Assembly: GCA_013205585.1 (NCBI GenBank)
Contig: JABMML010000230.1
Location: 1 to 12,187 of the forward strand
Length of the DNA stretch: 12,187 nucleotides
Source: Chitinophagaceae bacterium
GTDB taxonomy: Bacteria > Bacteroidota > Bacteroidia > Chitinophagales > Chitinophagaceae
Direction: 5' to 3'
In this document: positions 1 to 5,836 of the stretch, piece by piece
How the letters are laid out: each line of letters starts with the position of its first letter
How positions within the stretch are numbered: position 1 is the first letter of the stretch
Notes under the pieces: model-generated
Told to the model about the DNA's origin: nothing
What the model saw: the letters and a program-made list of their open reading frames with translations, nothing else
The model's database searches: none
Position numbers and translations under genes: made by a program

Positions 1-1027
1 AAATGATTTAGTCAATTTATCAGAAAGTCAAATAGATAGTATCCATTCAGTATGGTTTATTGCTTGTTCTATTTTTAACTTAAAAAAAGAGCGTGTTTTT
101 CAAAAAACAATTATGTTGGGCTTTACCCCCGTTGAATCTCTTGGGCTAGGTTATACTATTAAGTCCACGCCTAGTACGCCCAGCTTGTTATACAATGCAA
201 TTGCTAAGGCGATGAACTATTTGAACACAGAAGGAGACGAAATAGATTTTATCAATGTCAAAGTTCCTGCAGCCTATGCCACAGACAATTACTGGATGCC
301 CTTTGTGCACAATATGCCAAGAATAATATTTGATACTACAAAGAAGTTCATTTCTTTTGAAGACAATGCAGGACTGCACGCTTTAAGAATGCCGCCCGCT
401 GTTTTGAAAAAAATAAACAACAAAGATAAATCTGAAACTAACCCCTACAAAAACTTAGTGGAGCTCCTTAGAAGAACAAGACCTCAGTTCAACAGAAATG
501 AATACTATCAAGTCATGCAGCCTCTCAGAGATATTAAAAATAATATCGATTATACTTTAGAATCCTATATTGAATTTAATAGCGCGCCGGTATTCGGGGA
601 TAATAATATTCCTAAATTGGCTATTCAATTTTTACCTGAAGTCACACATCGTATTTTTCAAGACAAGGATAGCATTGGCTATTTTAGCGTTAAAGAATTT
701 GTCAAAGAAGAAAATAAATTTTATTACCCTGATATTGTTTACAATGGTTACGACTCTAGCCGTTCAGCGAACCTAGGTACCTTTTTTGCAAAACAACCCA
801 TCACGCATTCAAGAGTTATTAGCGGCAAATCAATGAATCATGATTTTTCGATTCAACTAAATTATGAAAATAATATTACTACCCTGCTTATTGATAAGCA
901 AATAGTCATGGTTATCAGTGGGAATAAAAAACCCGTTCAAATGGTAGAAAAAAGAACTACCCTTCTTGCATTAGAAAATTTATTATTACTTATTGCTTAT
1001 GCAGAAATATTTCAACAACCTGGATAA
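1..1027 (+). CDS. Unrecognised protein, 5'-truncated by the window edge
   Basis: The reading frame is already open at base 2 and runs without a stop to TAA at 1025-1027, giving 341 visible residues, so the true start lies before the window. The first in-window ATG (base 113) sits inside continuous coding sequence and is probably internal. I do not recognise the family. The visible part looks soluble: mixed charged and aromatic segments, a basic stretch (LLRRTRPQFNRNEYYQVM) near the middle, and a hydrophobic Leu-rich helix close to the C-terminus (LLALENLLLLIAYAEIF). There is no signal peptide in view and no clear transmembrane segment, Walker motif or metal-binding cluster. Base composition and codon use resemble the neighbours. 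The stop lies 12 bp before the exonuclease III gene, so the two may be cotranscribed. It is surely coding; its function is unknown. Confidence 0.8.
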   Translation, partial: NDLVNLSESQIDSIHSVWFIACSIFNLKKERVFQKTIMLGFTPVESLGLGYTIKSTPSTPSLLYNAIAKAMNYLNTEGDEIDFINVKVPAAYATDNYWMPFVHNMPRIIFDTTKKFISFEDNAGLHALRMPPAVLKKINNKDKSETNPYKNLVELLRRTRPQFNRNEYYQVMQPLRDIKNNIDYTLESYIEFNSAPVFGDNNIPKLAIQFLPEVTHRIFQDKDSIGYFSVKEFVKEENKFYYPDIVYNGYDSSRSANLGTFFAKQPITHSRVISGKSMNHDFSIQLNYENNITTLLIDKQIVMVISGNKKPVQMVEKRTTLLALENLLLLIAYAEIFQQPG

Positions 1028-1039
1028 ACAAACTATTGC

Positions 1040-1807
1040 ATGCGAATTGTAAGTTATAATGTCAATGGAATTAGAGCCGCTATTAAAAAAGGGCTAATCG
1101 AATGGCTAACAGAATACCCCGTAGATGTTTTTTGTGTTCAAGAAACCAAGGCTAGCGAAAATGATATCGACCTTTCTTTATTCACTGCACTTGGCTACCA
1201 TGTATCCTGGTTCTCTGCACAAAAAAAAGGTTATAGTGGAGTCGCTATTTTTAGTAAAATAAAACCCAACCTAGTGCAAACTGGCAATGGATTTGCAATG
1301 AGCGATTTTGAGGGCAGGGTCATTAGAGTAGATATAGGTGATTTAACCATTGTAAATGCCTATTTCCCCTCTGGAAGCAGTGGCGATGAAAGACAGACCT
1401 ATAAATATCAATGGCTAAAAGAGTTTGAAACCTATTTAAAAAAACTGCAAAAGAAACGTCCGAAAATTCTGCTTGCAGGCGACTATAATATTGCCCACCA
1501 AGAAATAGATATTCATGATCCGAAAGGCAATAAAAAATCTTCTGGTTTTTTACCCGAAGAAAGAGCCTGGATGGATAGCTTTTTAAAAAATGGATGGATA
1601 GATAGTTATAGAAAAATAAATCCTACCGCCACGGGTGGTTATTCTTGGTGGACCCAAAGATTCCCGAGTGTGAGGCTGCAAAATAAAGGATGGCGTATTG
1701 ATTATTTATGCACTACAGAAGCCCTAGGGAGCTCTATTAAAGCCGCTACCATACTGCCTATGGTAAAACATAGTGACCACTGCCCCATTGTTATAGAATT
1801 AAAATAA
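1040..1807 (+). CDS. xth: Exodeoxyribonuclease III / AP endonuclease
   Basis: A 255-residue member of the ExoIII/APE1 branch of the endonuclease/exonuclease/phosphatase fold, at the usual length for the family. Such enzymes cut DNA 5' of abasic sites in base-excision repair and remove 3' blocking groups. The diagnostic residues are all present: N7 in NVNGIRAA, metal-binding E35 in VQETK, the SGVAIFSK strand at 66-73, Y108 in NAYFPSG, D148 and N150 in AGDYNIAH, the W203/W204-R207 and GWRIDY (217-222) segments that contact DNA, and the catalytic D246-H247 pair in SDHCPI at the C-terminus. The ATG at 1040 gives the conserved N-terminal MRIVSYNVNG directly. It sits 12 bp after the upstream unknown gene and 17 bp before the DUF4286 gene. 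There is no Shine-Dalgarno sequence. Assignment is secure by motif; substrate preference (ExoIII-like or APE1-like) cannot be read from the sequence. Confidence 0.96.
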   Translation: MRIVSYNVNGIRAAIKKGLIEWLTEYPVDVFCVQETKASENDIDLSLFTALGYHVSWFSAQKKGYSGVAIFSKIKPNLVQTGNGFAMSDFEGRVIRVDIGDLTIVNAYFPSGSSGDERQTYKYQWLKEFETYLKKLQKKRPKILLAGDYNIAHQEIDIHDPKGNKKSSGFLPEERAWMDSFLKNGWIDSYRKINPTATGGYSWWTQRFPSVRLQNKGWRIDYLCTTEALGSSIKAATILPMVKHSDHCPIVIELK

Positions 1808-1824
1808 AATATAAAATTATTTTC

Positions 1825-2127
1825 ATGAAAGTGTATAATATTAGTTTTCAAATTGATCCCACTTTAGAATTTCAATGGTTGGAATGGATGAAAAATAATT
1901 TTATTCCTAGCTTAATGTCAAGTCAAAGTTTTACAGAAAATAAATTTTATCAAATTAAGGTGAATGCCGACCAATCGCCCACTTATACTTTACAACTTTA
2001 TTGTGACAACATGGAGCTATGGCAGGCCTACCAACAATTACAGGCAAATGACCATTTAAAGGAAGTAGCCCTCGCTTGGGGTGAGAAATGCTACTATTTT
2101 TGCACCGAAATGCAAATTGTGAATTGA
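1825..2127 (+). CDS. DUF4286 family small protein
   Basis: A 100-residue soluble protein matching the pattern of the DUF4286 family, common in Bacteroidota. It has an N-terminal beta strand MKVYNISFQIDP, an amphipathic helix WLEWMKNNFIPSLM (18-31), then a strand-rich half with TYTLQLYCDNMELWQAYQ (53-70) and a final strand KCYYFCTEMQIV. The alternating strand-helix-strand pattern suggests a small alpha/beta barrel-like or ferredoxin-like fold, which is inference. It has no signal peptide and no catalytic motif that I can identify. The family has no established function. It lies 17 bp downstream of the exonuclease III gene and is probably cotranscribed with it. A 259-bp non-coding gap follows, so it is likely the last gene of its transcript. 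Family assignment rests on recall of the typical sequence, not on a search. Confidence 0.85.
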   Translation: MKVYNISFQIDPTLEFQWLEWMKNNFIPSLMSSQSFTENKFYQIKVNADQSPTYTLQLYCDNMELWQAYQQLQANDHLKEVALAWGEKCYYFCTEMQIVN

Positions 2128-2182
2128 ATGTGGATAGATTAAATTGCGGAAACTCAAGGCAGGCCTATATTTCAGCCGATTA

Positions 2183-2274
2183 TCAATGAAACTCAATGTC
2201 AGCAAGGATTTCATATGTTTTTCATTGAATACATTATACTAACGAATTCCGTGATTTTGTACGAAATCCTTGCT
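2183..2274. other. Two interleaved inverted repeats (possible pseudoknot)
   Basis: Two perfect inverted repeats overlap in a crossed arrangement. Repeat A is TCAATGAAA (2183-2191) with TTTCATTGA (2220-2228), 9 bp. Repeat B is AGCAAGGATTTC (2201-2212) with GAAATCCTTGCT (2263-2274), 12 bp. The left arm of B lies inside the loop of A and its right arm lies outside, which is the topology of an H-type RNA pseudoknot or of two alternative hairpins. No long reading frame covers the region. No T-tract follows arm B, so it is not a standard terminator. Function is unknown; it could be a small RNA, a 3'-UTR element of the upstream gene, or a recombination or protein-binding site. Confidence 0.45.
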
Positions 2275-2309
2275 ATTTAAGGGTTTCAAGCGAAAATTAA
2301 AAATGCATT

Positions 2310-2331
2310 TTGAAAAAAAATATTTTTTCAA
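2310..2331. promoter_or_regulatory. 22-bp A/T-tract dyad upstream of HU gene
   Basis: The arms TTGAAAAAA (2310-2318) and TTTTTTCAA (2323-2331) form a perfect 9-bp inverted repeat around the centre AATA. The dyad ends 15 bp before the candidate -7 element of the HU gene and overlaps the place where a -33 element would lie. Facing A- and T-tracts of this length usually bend or stiffen DNA, so the site could be an operator, an upstream activating tract, or a target for HU itself. A 12-bp palindrome, AAAATGCATTTT (2300-2311), abuts it. The function is inferred only. Confidence 0.35.
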
Positions 2332-2345
2332 TTGATAAAAGCCAA

Positions 2346-2353
2346 TAAATTTG
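2346..2353 (+). promoter_or_regulatory. Candidate -7 promoter element of the HU gene
   Basis: TAAATTTG matches the Bacteroidota -7 consensus TAnnTTTG exactly and ends 33 bp before the HU start codon, which would give a leader of roughly 25-30 nt. The matching -33 element is not clear: a T-rich run (2323-2328) lies at about the right distance but lacks the final G. A chance match to this short motif is possible in AT-rich DNA. Confidence 0.45.
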
Positions 2354-2386
2354 TTATATCGTTTTAACCTTATAAAAAACACATCT

Positions 2387-2656
2387 ATGAACAAAGCAGA
2401 ATTGATCGCTCACATTGCTGACAATGCAGAGATCGCAAAAACACAAGCTAACGCAGCTTTAGACGCATTTATCGAAGCAGTTACAAAAGCCTTGAAAAAA
2501 GGAGATAAAGTAACTTTAGTAGGATTTGGTACATTCTCAGTTTCTAAGCGTGCTGCTCGTATGGGCCGCAATCCACAAACTGGAGCTGCTATCAAAATCA
2601 AAGCTAAGAAAGTTGCAAAATTCAAAGCAGGTAAAGAATTGAGCGGTAAATTATAG
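2387..2656 (+). CDS. hup: HU-family DNA-binding protein
   Basis: An 89-residue histone-like protein of the HU/IHF family, which binds and bends DNA as a dimer and helps organise the nucleoid. It has the helical dimerisation half [18 protein letters not shown]... and the family signature GFGTF (46-50), then arginines in [14 protein letters not shown] (53-66) that lead into the DNA-binding arm. P63 in RNPQTG is the proline that intercalates between base pairs. The C-terminal [17 protein letters not shown] is typical of HU. I chose the ATG at 2387 because it gives the canonical MNKAELI start; a frame open further upstream from a TTG at 2351 would add 12 atypical residues. It has its own candidate promoter and A-tract dyad upstream and a strong terminator downstream, so it is probably monocistronic. 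Codon use is that of a highly expressed gene. Confidence 0.96.
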   Translation: MNKAELIAHIADNAEIAKTQANAALDAFIEAVTKALKKGDKVTLVGFGTFSVSKRAARMGRNPQTGAAIKIKAKKVAKFKAGKELSGKL

Positions 2657-2692
2657 TTTTAGTGACTAAAATCGCTTAATTACAAGATTTTG

Positions 2693-2726
2693 AAAAAAAA
2701 CCCTCGTATGTGCGAGGGTTTTTTTA
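2693..2726 (+). terminator. Intrinsic terminator of the HU gene
   Basis: The stem CCCTCG (2701-2706) pairs with CGAGGG (2713-2718) around a 6-nt loop, TATGTG. It is preceded by eight A residues and followed by seven T residues, so the stem can extend through A-T pairs. It lies about 40 bp after the HU stop codon. It is the clearest rho-independent terminator in the window, and its A-tract means it could also act weakly on the opposite strand. Confidence 0.9.
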
Positions 2727-2732
2727 TTTTTG
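2725..2732 (+). promoter_or_regulatory. Candidate -7 promoter element of THX gene
   Basis: TATTTTTG fits the Bacteroidota TAnnTTTG consensus and lies 33 bp before the THX start codon, the same distance as the candidate HU element. Its first bases are the end of the terminator T-tract. No good -33 element is visible at the usual distance, where the terminator stem lies, so this may instead be a by-product of the T-tract. Confidence 0.35.
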
Positions 2733-2765
2733 CTGTCCAATCAACAATTAACAAAAAACAAGAAT

Positions 2766-2987
2766 ATGGGAAGAGGAGATAAAAAAACAGCTAAAGGAAA
2801 AAGATTTAAAGGTTCTTTTGGCGTAAGCAGACCACATAAAGTGGCTAGCAAAGGTGCTAAAGCGGCTACTGCTGTAAAAACTGAAAAAGTAACTGCCCCT
2901 AAAGCAGCGGTTGTAAAAACTGAAAAAGTAGCTGCCCCTAAAGCAGCGGCTGTAAAAACTGAAAAAGTAACTAAAGCGAAAGCTTAA
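2766..2987 (+). CDS. 30S ribosomal protein THX with repetitive tail
   Basis: The first 30 or so residues, MGRGDKKTAKGKRFKGSFG followed by VSRPHK, match the small 30S subunit protein THX (bTHX; plastid counterpart PSRP-4), which sits in the head of the small subunit and binds 16S rRNA. I chose the ATG at 2766 because MGRGDKKT is the conserved start; an open frame from 2730 adds unrelated residues. The protein is 73 residues long, against about 27 for the Thermus protein. The extra length is a low-complexity Lys/Ala/Val/Thr tail containing two near-identical 13-residue units (VKTEKV then APKAA) and a shortened third. The tail resembles the histone H1-like C-termini of some bacterial nucleoid proteins. 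It lies after the HU terminator and 16 bp before the next gene. The core identity is strong; the role of the tail is unknown. Confidence 0.88.
   Translation: MGRGDKKTAKGKRFKGSFGVSRPHKVASKGAKAATAVKTEKVTAPKAAVVKTEKVAAPKAAAVKTEKVTKAKA
2871..2984 (+). repeat. Tandem 39-bp in-frame repeat, about 2.9 copies
   Basis: Units at 2871-2909, 2910-2948 and a divergent 36-bp unit at 2949-2984 lie inside the THX gene. Units 1 and 2 differ at only two bases (C/T at their second position and A/G in the aACTGCCCC part); unit 3 matches for about 25 bases and then diverges. The near-identity at DNA level, including third codon positions, points to recent tandem duplication or copy-number slippage. Confidence 0.9.
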
Positions 2988-3003
2988 CTAACTTAAAGTA
3001 TTT

Positions 3004-3207
3004 ATGAAACGAATTTCGTTACTAGTACTCTCTCAATTATTAGTGGCAAGCGCTATGGCACAATGCTCCATCTGTACCAAAACTGCCGGTCAAATTGGGC
3101 AGGAAGCTGGGAAGGGTTTCAACGCGGGTATACTATACCTTGCAGCTATGCCTTTTGCCATTGCAGGCTTTGTCGCCTTCAAATGGTGGAAGCAGGATAA
3201 ACAATAA
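3004..3207 (+). CDS. Small CxxC membrane protein, signal peptide plus one TM
   Basis: A 67-residue protein. Residues 1-19 form a typical signal peptide (MKRIS, a hydrophobic core, then SAMA before Q20), so the predicted mature protein starts QCSIC. C21 and C24 form a CxxC motif directly at the mature N-terminus. A short polar region with Gly and Lys follows, then one transmembrane helix at about 42-60 and a basic end, KWWKQDKQ. By the positive-inside rule the CxxC would face the periplasm. The sequence before C21 (AMAQ) is not a good lipobox. I recall similar small proteins, with QC(S/A)xC followed by GINxGIxYL, in many Bacteroidota, but no established function. The cysteines could serve in thiol exchange, or in metal or haem binding. 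It sits 16 bp after THX and 8 bp before the methyltransferase gene, probably in one transcript. Coding status is well supported; function is unknown. Confidence 0.82.
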   Translation: MKRISLLVLSQLLVASAMAQCSICTKTAGQIGQEAGKGFNAGILYLAAMPFAIAGFVAFKWWKQDKQ

Positions 3208-3215
3208 CCCCCTCA

Positions 3216-3944
3216 ATGAAAATTATTGAATCCATTAAGCTTTTACACAGAGTTTATAAATACAGTAAAAGCGATAAGGGAGAGTTTGCCTATATCAAAA
3301 AGTCTATTCAAAAAGGAGACCTCGTTTTTGATATCGGTGCCCATAAAGCAGGCTACTTATATCAGATGTTACAAGAAACGGGTAAAGAAGGAAGCCTAAT
3401 TGGTTTTGAACCGCAACAAATTCTTTTTACTTATTTAGAAGAAATAAAAAATCTATTTCATTGGGACAATGTGGTCATTGAGCATATTGCACTGTCCAAT
3501 GTATCTGGGCAAAGCAATCTATACCTACCTGCCCTATTAAATGGTAAATTAAGCTCTCCTAGCGCCACTATTGTGGAACATGAAAACGATATTAATTTTC
3601 AAACCACTGAAAAAGTCATCATCACTACCTTGGATGAATACTGCGAGAAACATCAACTCATTCCTCATTTTTTAAAAGTAGATGTTGAGGGCAATGAATT
3701 AAAAGTATTTAAGGGGGCGGAAACTATACTAAAAAAACACAGGCCTAAAATTTTAGTAGAAATTGAAGCGAGGCATATTGGCAAAGAGCAAGTGATGGAA
3801 ACAATTCATTATTTAGAATCGCTGGGCTATGAAGGAAAAATTATTCAAGGAACTCATTTCATTCCATGTGTCGAATTTAGTTTTGAAAAATTTCAAGACT
3901 TTAGTAATAAAGCAACTTACTCTAATAATTTTATTTTTGAATAA
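3216..3944 (+). CDS. FkbM family SAM-dependent methyltransferase
   Basis: A 242-residue cytoplasmic protein with the FkbM methyltransferase pattern. The SAM-binding motif I is VFDIGAHKAGY (37-47), the acidic end of the second strand is FEPQ (64-67), and LKVDVEGNELKVFKGAE (153-169) is the family hallmark, followed by the strand RPKILVEIE. FkbM-type enzymes O-methylate sugars, polyketides or other small molecules. The real acceptor cannot be inferred here, and no polysaccharide cluster surrounds the gene, although a glycosyltransferase lies 0.9 kb away on the other strand. Motif I has H-K where many members have N-x. The start at 3216 is 8 bp after the small CxxC protein, with no Shine-Dalgarno sequence. 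The stop lies only 5 bp from that of the convergent meaB. Family call is strong; substrate is unknown. Confidence 0.92.
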   Translation: MKIIESIKLLHRVYKYSKSDKGEFAYIKKSIQKGDLVFDIGAHKAGYLYQMLQETGKEGSLIGFEPQQILFTYLEEIKNLFHWDNVVIEHIALSNVSGQSNLYLPALLNGKLSSPSATIVEHENDINFQTTEKVIITTLDEYCEKHQLIPHFLKVDVEGNELKVFKGAETILKKHRPKILVEIEARHIGKEQVMETIHYLESLGYEGKIIQGTHFIPCVEFSFEKFQDFSNKATYSNNFIFE

Positions 3945-3949
3945 AGTTT

Positions 3950-4852
3950 TTAATAAAATGTTTGTGCAAATTTAAAAACATTAAAATTTGCTTTAGTACA
4001 CTCCGAGGCTAAACTGGTTTTCACTTTTTCTATATCTACCTGATTCATTTTGCTAGCCATAATTAATTGCACCACTTTATTAAAGAACATTTCTTTTTTC
4101 TGTAGACCATCCTGCATGGCTAATTGATGTGCTTCCATTGCTTTTAGTAAATCCGCAATACCTTCTCTCTCTGTAGCAATGGTACTTACTACTGCTGGCG
4201 CTAATTGAGTTGGTGCATTTTCTGCAATCATTTGTTGTAAATGATTAACAAATATTTGCGCATTGGGTCGGTCGCTTTTATTGACTACAAATACATTGGC
4301 AATTTCCATTAAACCCGATTTCATCATCTGCACTTCATCTCCTGCTTCTGGCACTAAGACGACCACTGTGGTATCTGCCAAGGAGGCTATCTCTACCTCT
4401 GATTGCCCCACACCCACTGTTTCCACCACGATATAATCAAAGCCTGCAGACTGCATTAAAGTAGTCAAGGAAAGCATGGCCATATTGAGGCCGCCTAAAT
4501 GCCCTCTTGAAGCAAGGGATCTTATGTACACCTGAGGATGTAAATACCAATCCTTCATACGAATTCGATCACCTAAAATAGCTCCTTGATGAAAAGGGGA
4601 TGAAGGATCCACCGATAAGACAGCTACTTTTTTACCCTCATTTACCCAAGTAGTAATAAGCGCATTAATTAAAGTGCTTTTACCTGCACCAGGAGGACCC
4701 GTTACTCCAATAATTGGAACAGTAGCAGGAAGTAAATCTTCTAAAAAAGTATTGGCAGCTACTACACTATTTTCAATAAAGGATATAGCCTTTGCTAATA
4801 ATAGAAAGTCTCCTTTATCCACCCCTTGTTTAATAGCTGAAATTGAATGCAT
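3950..4852 (-). CDS. meaB: MeaB/ArgK family GTPase (methylmalonyl-CoA mutase chaperone)
   Basis: A 300-residue G3E-type P-loop GTPase. In order it shows the Walker A motif TGPPGAGKST (51-60), the base-binding switch region with VDPSSPF (81-86), GDRIRM (94-99), SLASRGHLGG (112-121), the Walker B/G3 region VVETVGVGQSEVE (142-154), and the guanine specificity motif NKSD (191-194). Members of this family gate cofactor loading and protect B12-dependent methylmalonyl-CoA mutase from inactivation during propionate/succinate interconversion; the older name ArgK is historical. The mutase subunits are not in this window. The protein is slightly shorter at the N-terminus than the usual 320-330 residues. 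The start at 4852 gives an acceptable N-terminal helix. It follows the glycosyltransferase gene by 2 bp and is surely cotranscribed with it, though no functional link is evident. Ends convergently against the FkbM gene. Confidence 0.94.
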   Translation of the reverse strand: MHSISAIKQGVDKGDFLLLAKAISFIENSVVAANTFLEDLLPATVPIIGVTGPPGAGKSTLINALITTWVNEGKKVAVLSVDPSSPFHQGAILGDRIRMKDWYLHPQVYIRSLASRGHLGGLNMAMLSLTTLMQSAGFDYIVVETVGVGQSEVEIASLADTTVVVLVPEAGDEVQMMKSGLMEIANVFVVNKSDRPNAQIFVNHLQQMIAENAPTQLAPAVVSTIATEREGIADLLKAMEAHQLAMQDGLQKKEMFFNKVVQLIMASKMNQVDIEKVKTSLASECTKANFNVFKFAQTFY

Positions 4853-4854
4853 GA

Positions 4855-5730
4855 TTATTTTCTGATAATTTTATAATTTTTAAAATCAAAGGGTCGAATG
4901 CCTGTTAATTTTTCAAAATAATACAAGCATTTATTTTTAAATGAAAACTTTTTTTGTGAAAGGTCTAAGTCAATTATCCAATTTTGTCTTTGTATTCTAT
5001 TAAGCATAACCCCAGGATGCGTGCCTGTAAATTTTTCTAAAGAATCAAAACCCGTAAAATCATAATCCGCGGGGCTTGATTTTATTTTTTCTAACTGCGT
5101 ATCATCGTTCCAATAAACACTACTCTCTTTTATTTTTTTGCGCATCTGCACTGGGCTCTTTACCCAGCCATAATGATAAATACTTGCATCAATACGGGCC
5201 ACAGGTAATTTTGCTTTGCCTATTCTAAAACCTTGTGCATCTCTATAAGCGGAAATGGCTTTATTATTTCTAATAATTCTAATTTCATGCGCATACCATT
5301 TTCTACTATCTCCTACATAATCATAAGTACCATAAAAATGTTTATACTTAAATAAAAGCCCTTGCACTGCTGTATCAGAAGCGAACTGCTCGCAAGCTGT
5401 TCTTATTGCAGGATAATACTTTTCATGCACTACTTCATCGCCTTGAATATAAAATGCCCAAGTATGGGCTGAACTAATTAAATCAAAAGCTTTATTGGTT
5501 TCATCTGCAAGTACAGCACCCCCTTTTCTTAAGTTTTTATTCCAAACAGAGTGATGAATTTTAATTTTAGGATCTCCAATAGCTTCAATTAGCGCAGTGG
5601 TTTCATCACTAGAGTCTCCAATTAAAACAATCATTTCATCTACCACGGGTAGTAAAGAACGAATGGCTTCCACAATGGGAAAGTCATTCATAACTGCATT
5701 TTTAATGATCGTAAACCCCGCTATTTTCAT
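4855..5730 (-). CDS. Glycosyltransferase, GT2-like
   Basis: A 291-residue protein resembling bacterial family 2 glycosyltransferases. The N-terminal strand MKIAGFTIIKNA is followed by a helix, then DEMIVLIGDSSDETTALI (31-48), which is the nucleotide-sugar binding region with the acidic GDSSDxT motif. WAFYIQGDEVVHE (91-103) occupies the position of the DxD metal-binding motif, written here as QGDE, as in many members of this subgroup. There is no signal peptide or transmembrane helix. The C-terminal third is rich in aromatic and basic residues (for example YHYGWVK, 186-192) and is likely acceptor-binding. It would transfer a sugar at the cytoplasmic face of the membrane, but donor and acceptor cannot be told. 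It is the first gene of a two-gene operon with meaB (2-bp gap) and shares a 106-bp divergent intergenic region with coaX. Confidence 0.87.
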   Translation of the reverse strand: MKIAGFTIIKNAVMNDFPIVEAIRSLLPVVDEMIVLIGDSSDETTALIEAIGDPKIKIHHSVWNKNLRKGGAVLADETNKAFDLISSAHTWAFYIQGDEVVHEKYYPAIRTACEQFASDTAVQGLLFKYKHFYGTYDYVGDSRKWYAHEIRIIRNNKAISAYRDAQGFRIGKAKLPVARIDASIYHYGWVKSPVQMRKKIKESSVYWNDDTQLEKIKSSPADYDFTGFDSLEKFTGTHPGVMLNRIQRQNWIIDLDLSQKKFSFKNKCLYYFEKLTGIRPFDFKNYKIIRK

Positions 5731-5794
5731 GCCCGCTTAATTTGTACTTCAAATAACCGAAAACTTTTGCAACTTGCCTATTGTTTTATCTAAA

Positions 5795-5807
5795 CTTTGG
5801 GGCAAAG
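5795..5807. promoter_or_regulatory. 13-bp dyad upstream of coaX
   Basis: CTTTG (5795-5799) and CAAAG (5803-5807) form a perfect 5-bp inverted repeat around GGG. It lies between the two divergent genes and just upstream of the candidate coaX -7 element, where a regulator could bind. It is short, so chance is a real alternative. Confidence 0.2.
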
Positions 5808-5811
5808 AGAT

Positions 5812-5819
5812 TATTTTTG
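5812..5819 (+). promoter_or_regulatory. Candidate -7 promoter element of coaX
   Basis: TATTTTTG matches TAnnTTTG exactly, 17 bp before the coaX start codon, implying a short leader of about 10 nt. A TTTG at 5796-5799 is too close to serve as the -33 element. The location in the only intergenic gap ahead of a long gene run supports it; the missing -33 element weakens it. Confidence 0.4.
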
Positions 5820-5836
5820 AACCATAAACAAGTATT

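Noticed and set aside
188..379. Minus-strand reading frame opposite the first gene, and similar minus-strand frames at 2410-2625, 7461-7691 and 9212-9469
   Set aside because: Each lies wholly inside a well-supported plus-strand gene and has no plausible protein character.
2201..2274. The 12-bp inverted repeat as the ends of a 74-bp miniature transposon
   Set aside because: The bases just outside the arms (GTC and ATT) do not form a target-site duplication and no second copy is in the window.
2307..2700. 14-bp direct repeat ATTTTGAAAAAAAA at 2307-2320 and 2687-2700 flanking the HU gene
   Set aside because: It is mostly an A-run; one copy belongs to the promoter dyad and the other to the terminator A-tract. 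No sign of insertion or duplication around the gene.
3928..3959. AT-only inverted repeat ATTTTATT / AATAAAAT at the convergent gene ends, as a shared two-way terminator
   Set aside because: It is only 8 A-T pairs with a 16-nt loop, largely inside the coding ends, so it would be unstable and is expected by chance in DNA this AT-rich.
3950..5730. Glycosyltransferase, MeaB and FkbM methyltransferase as a polysaccharide biosynthesis cluster
   Set aside because: Only one glycosyltransferase is present, there are no flippase, polymerase or sugar-nucleotide genes, and MeaB belongs to an unrelated pathway.
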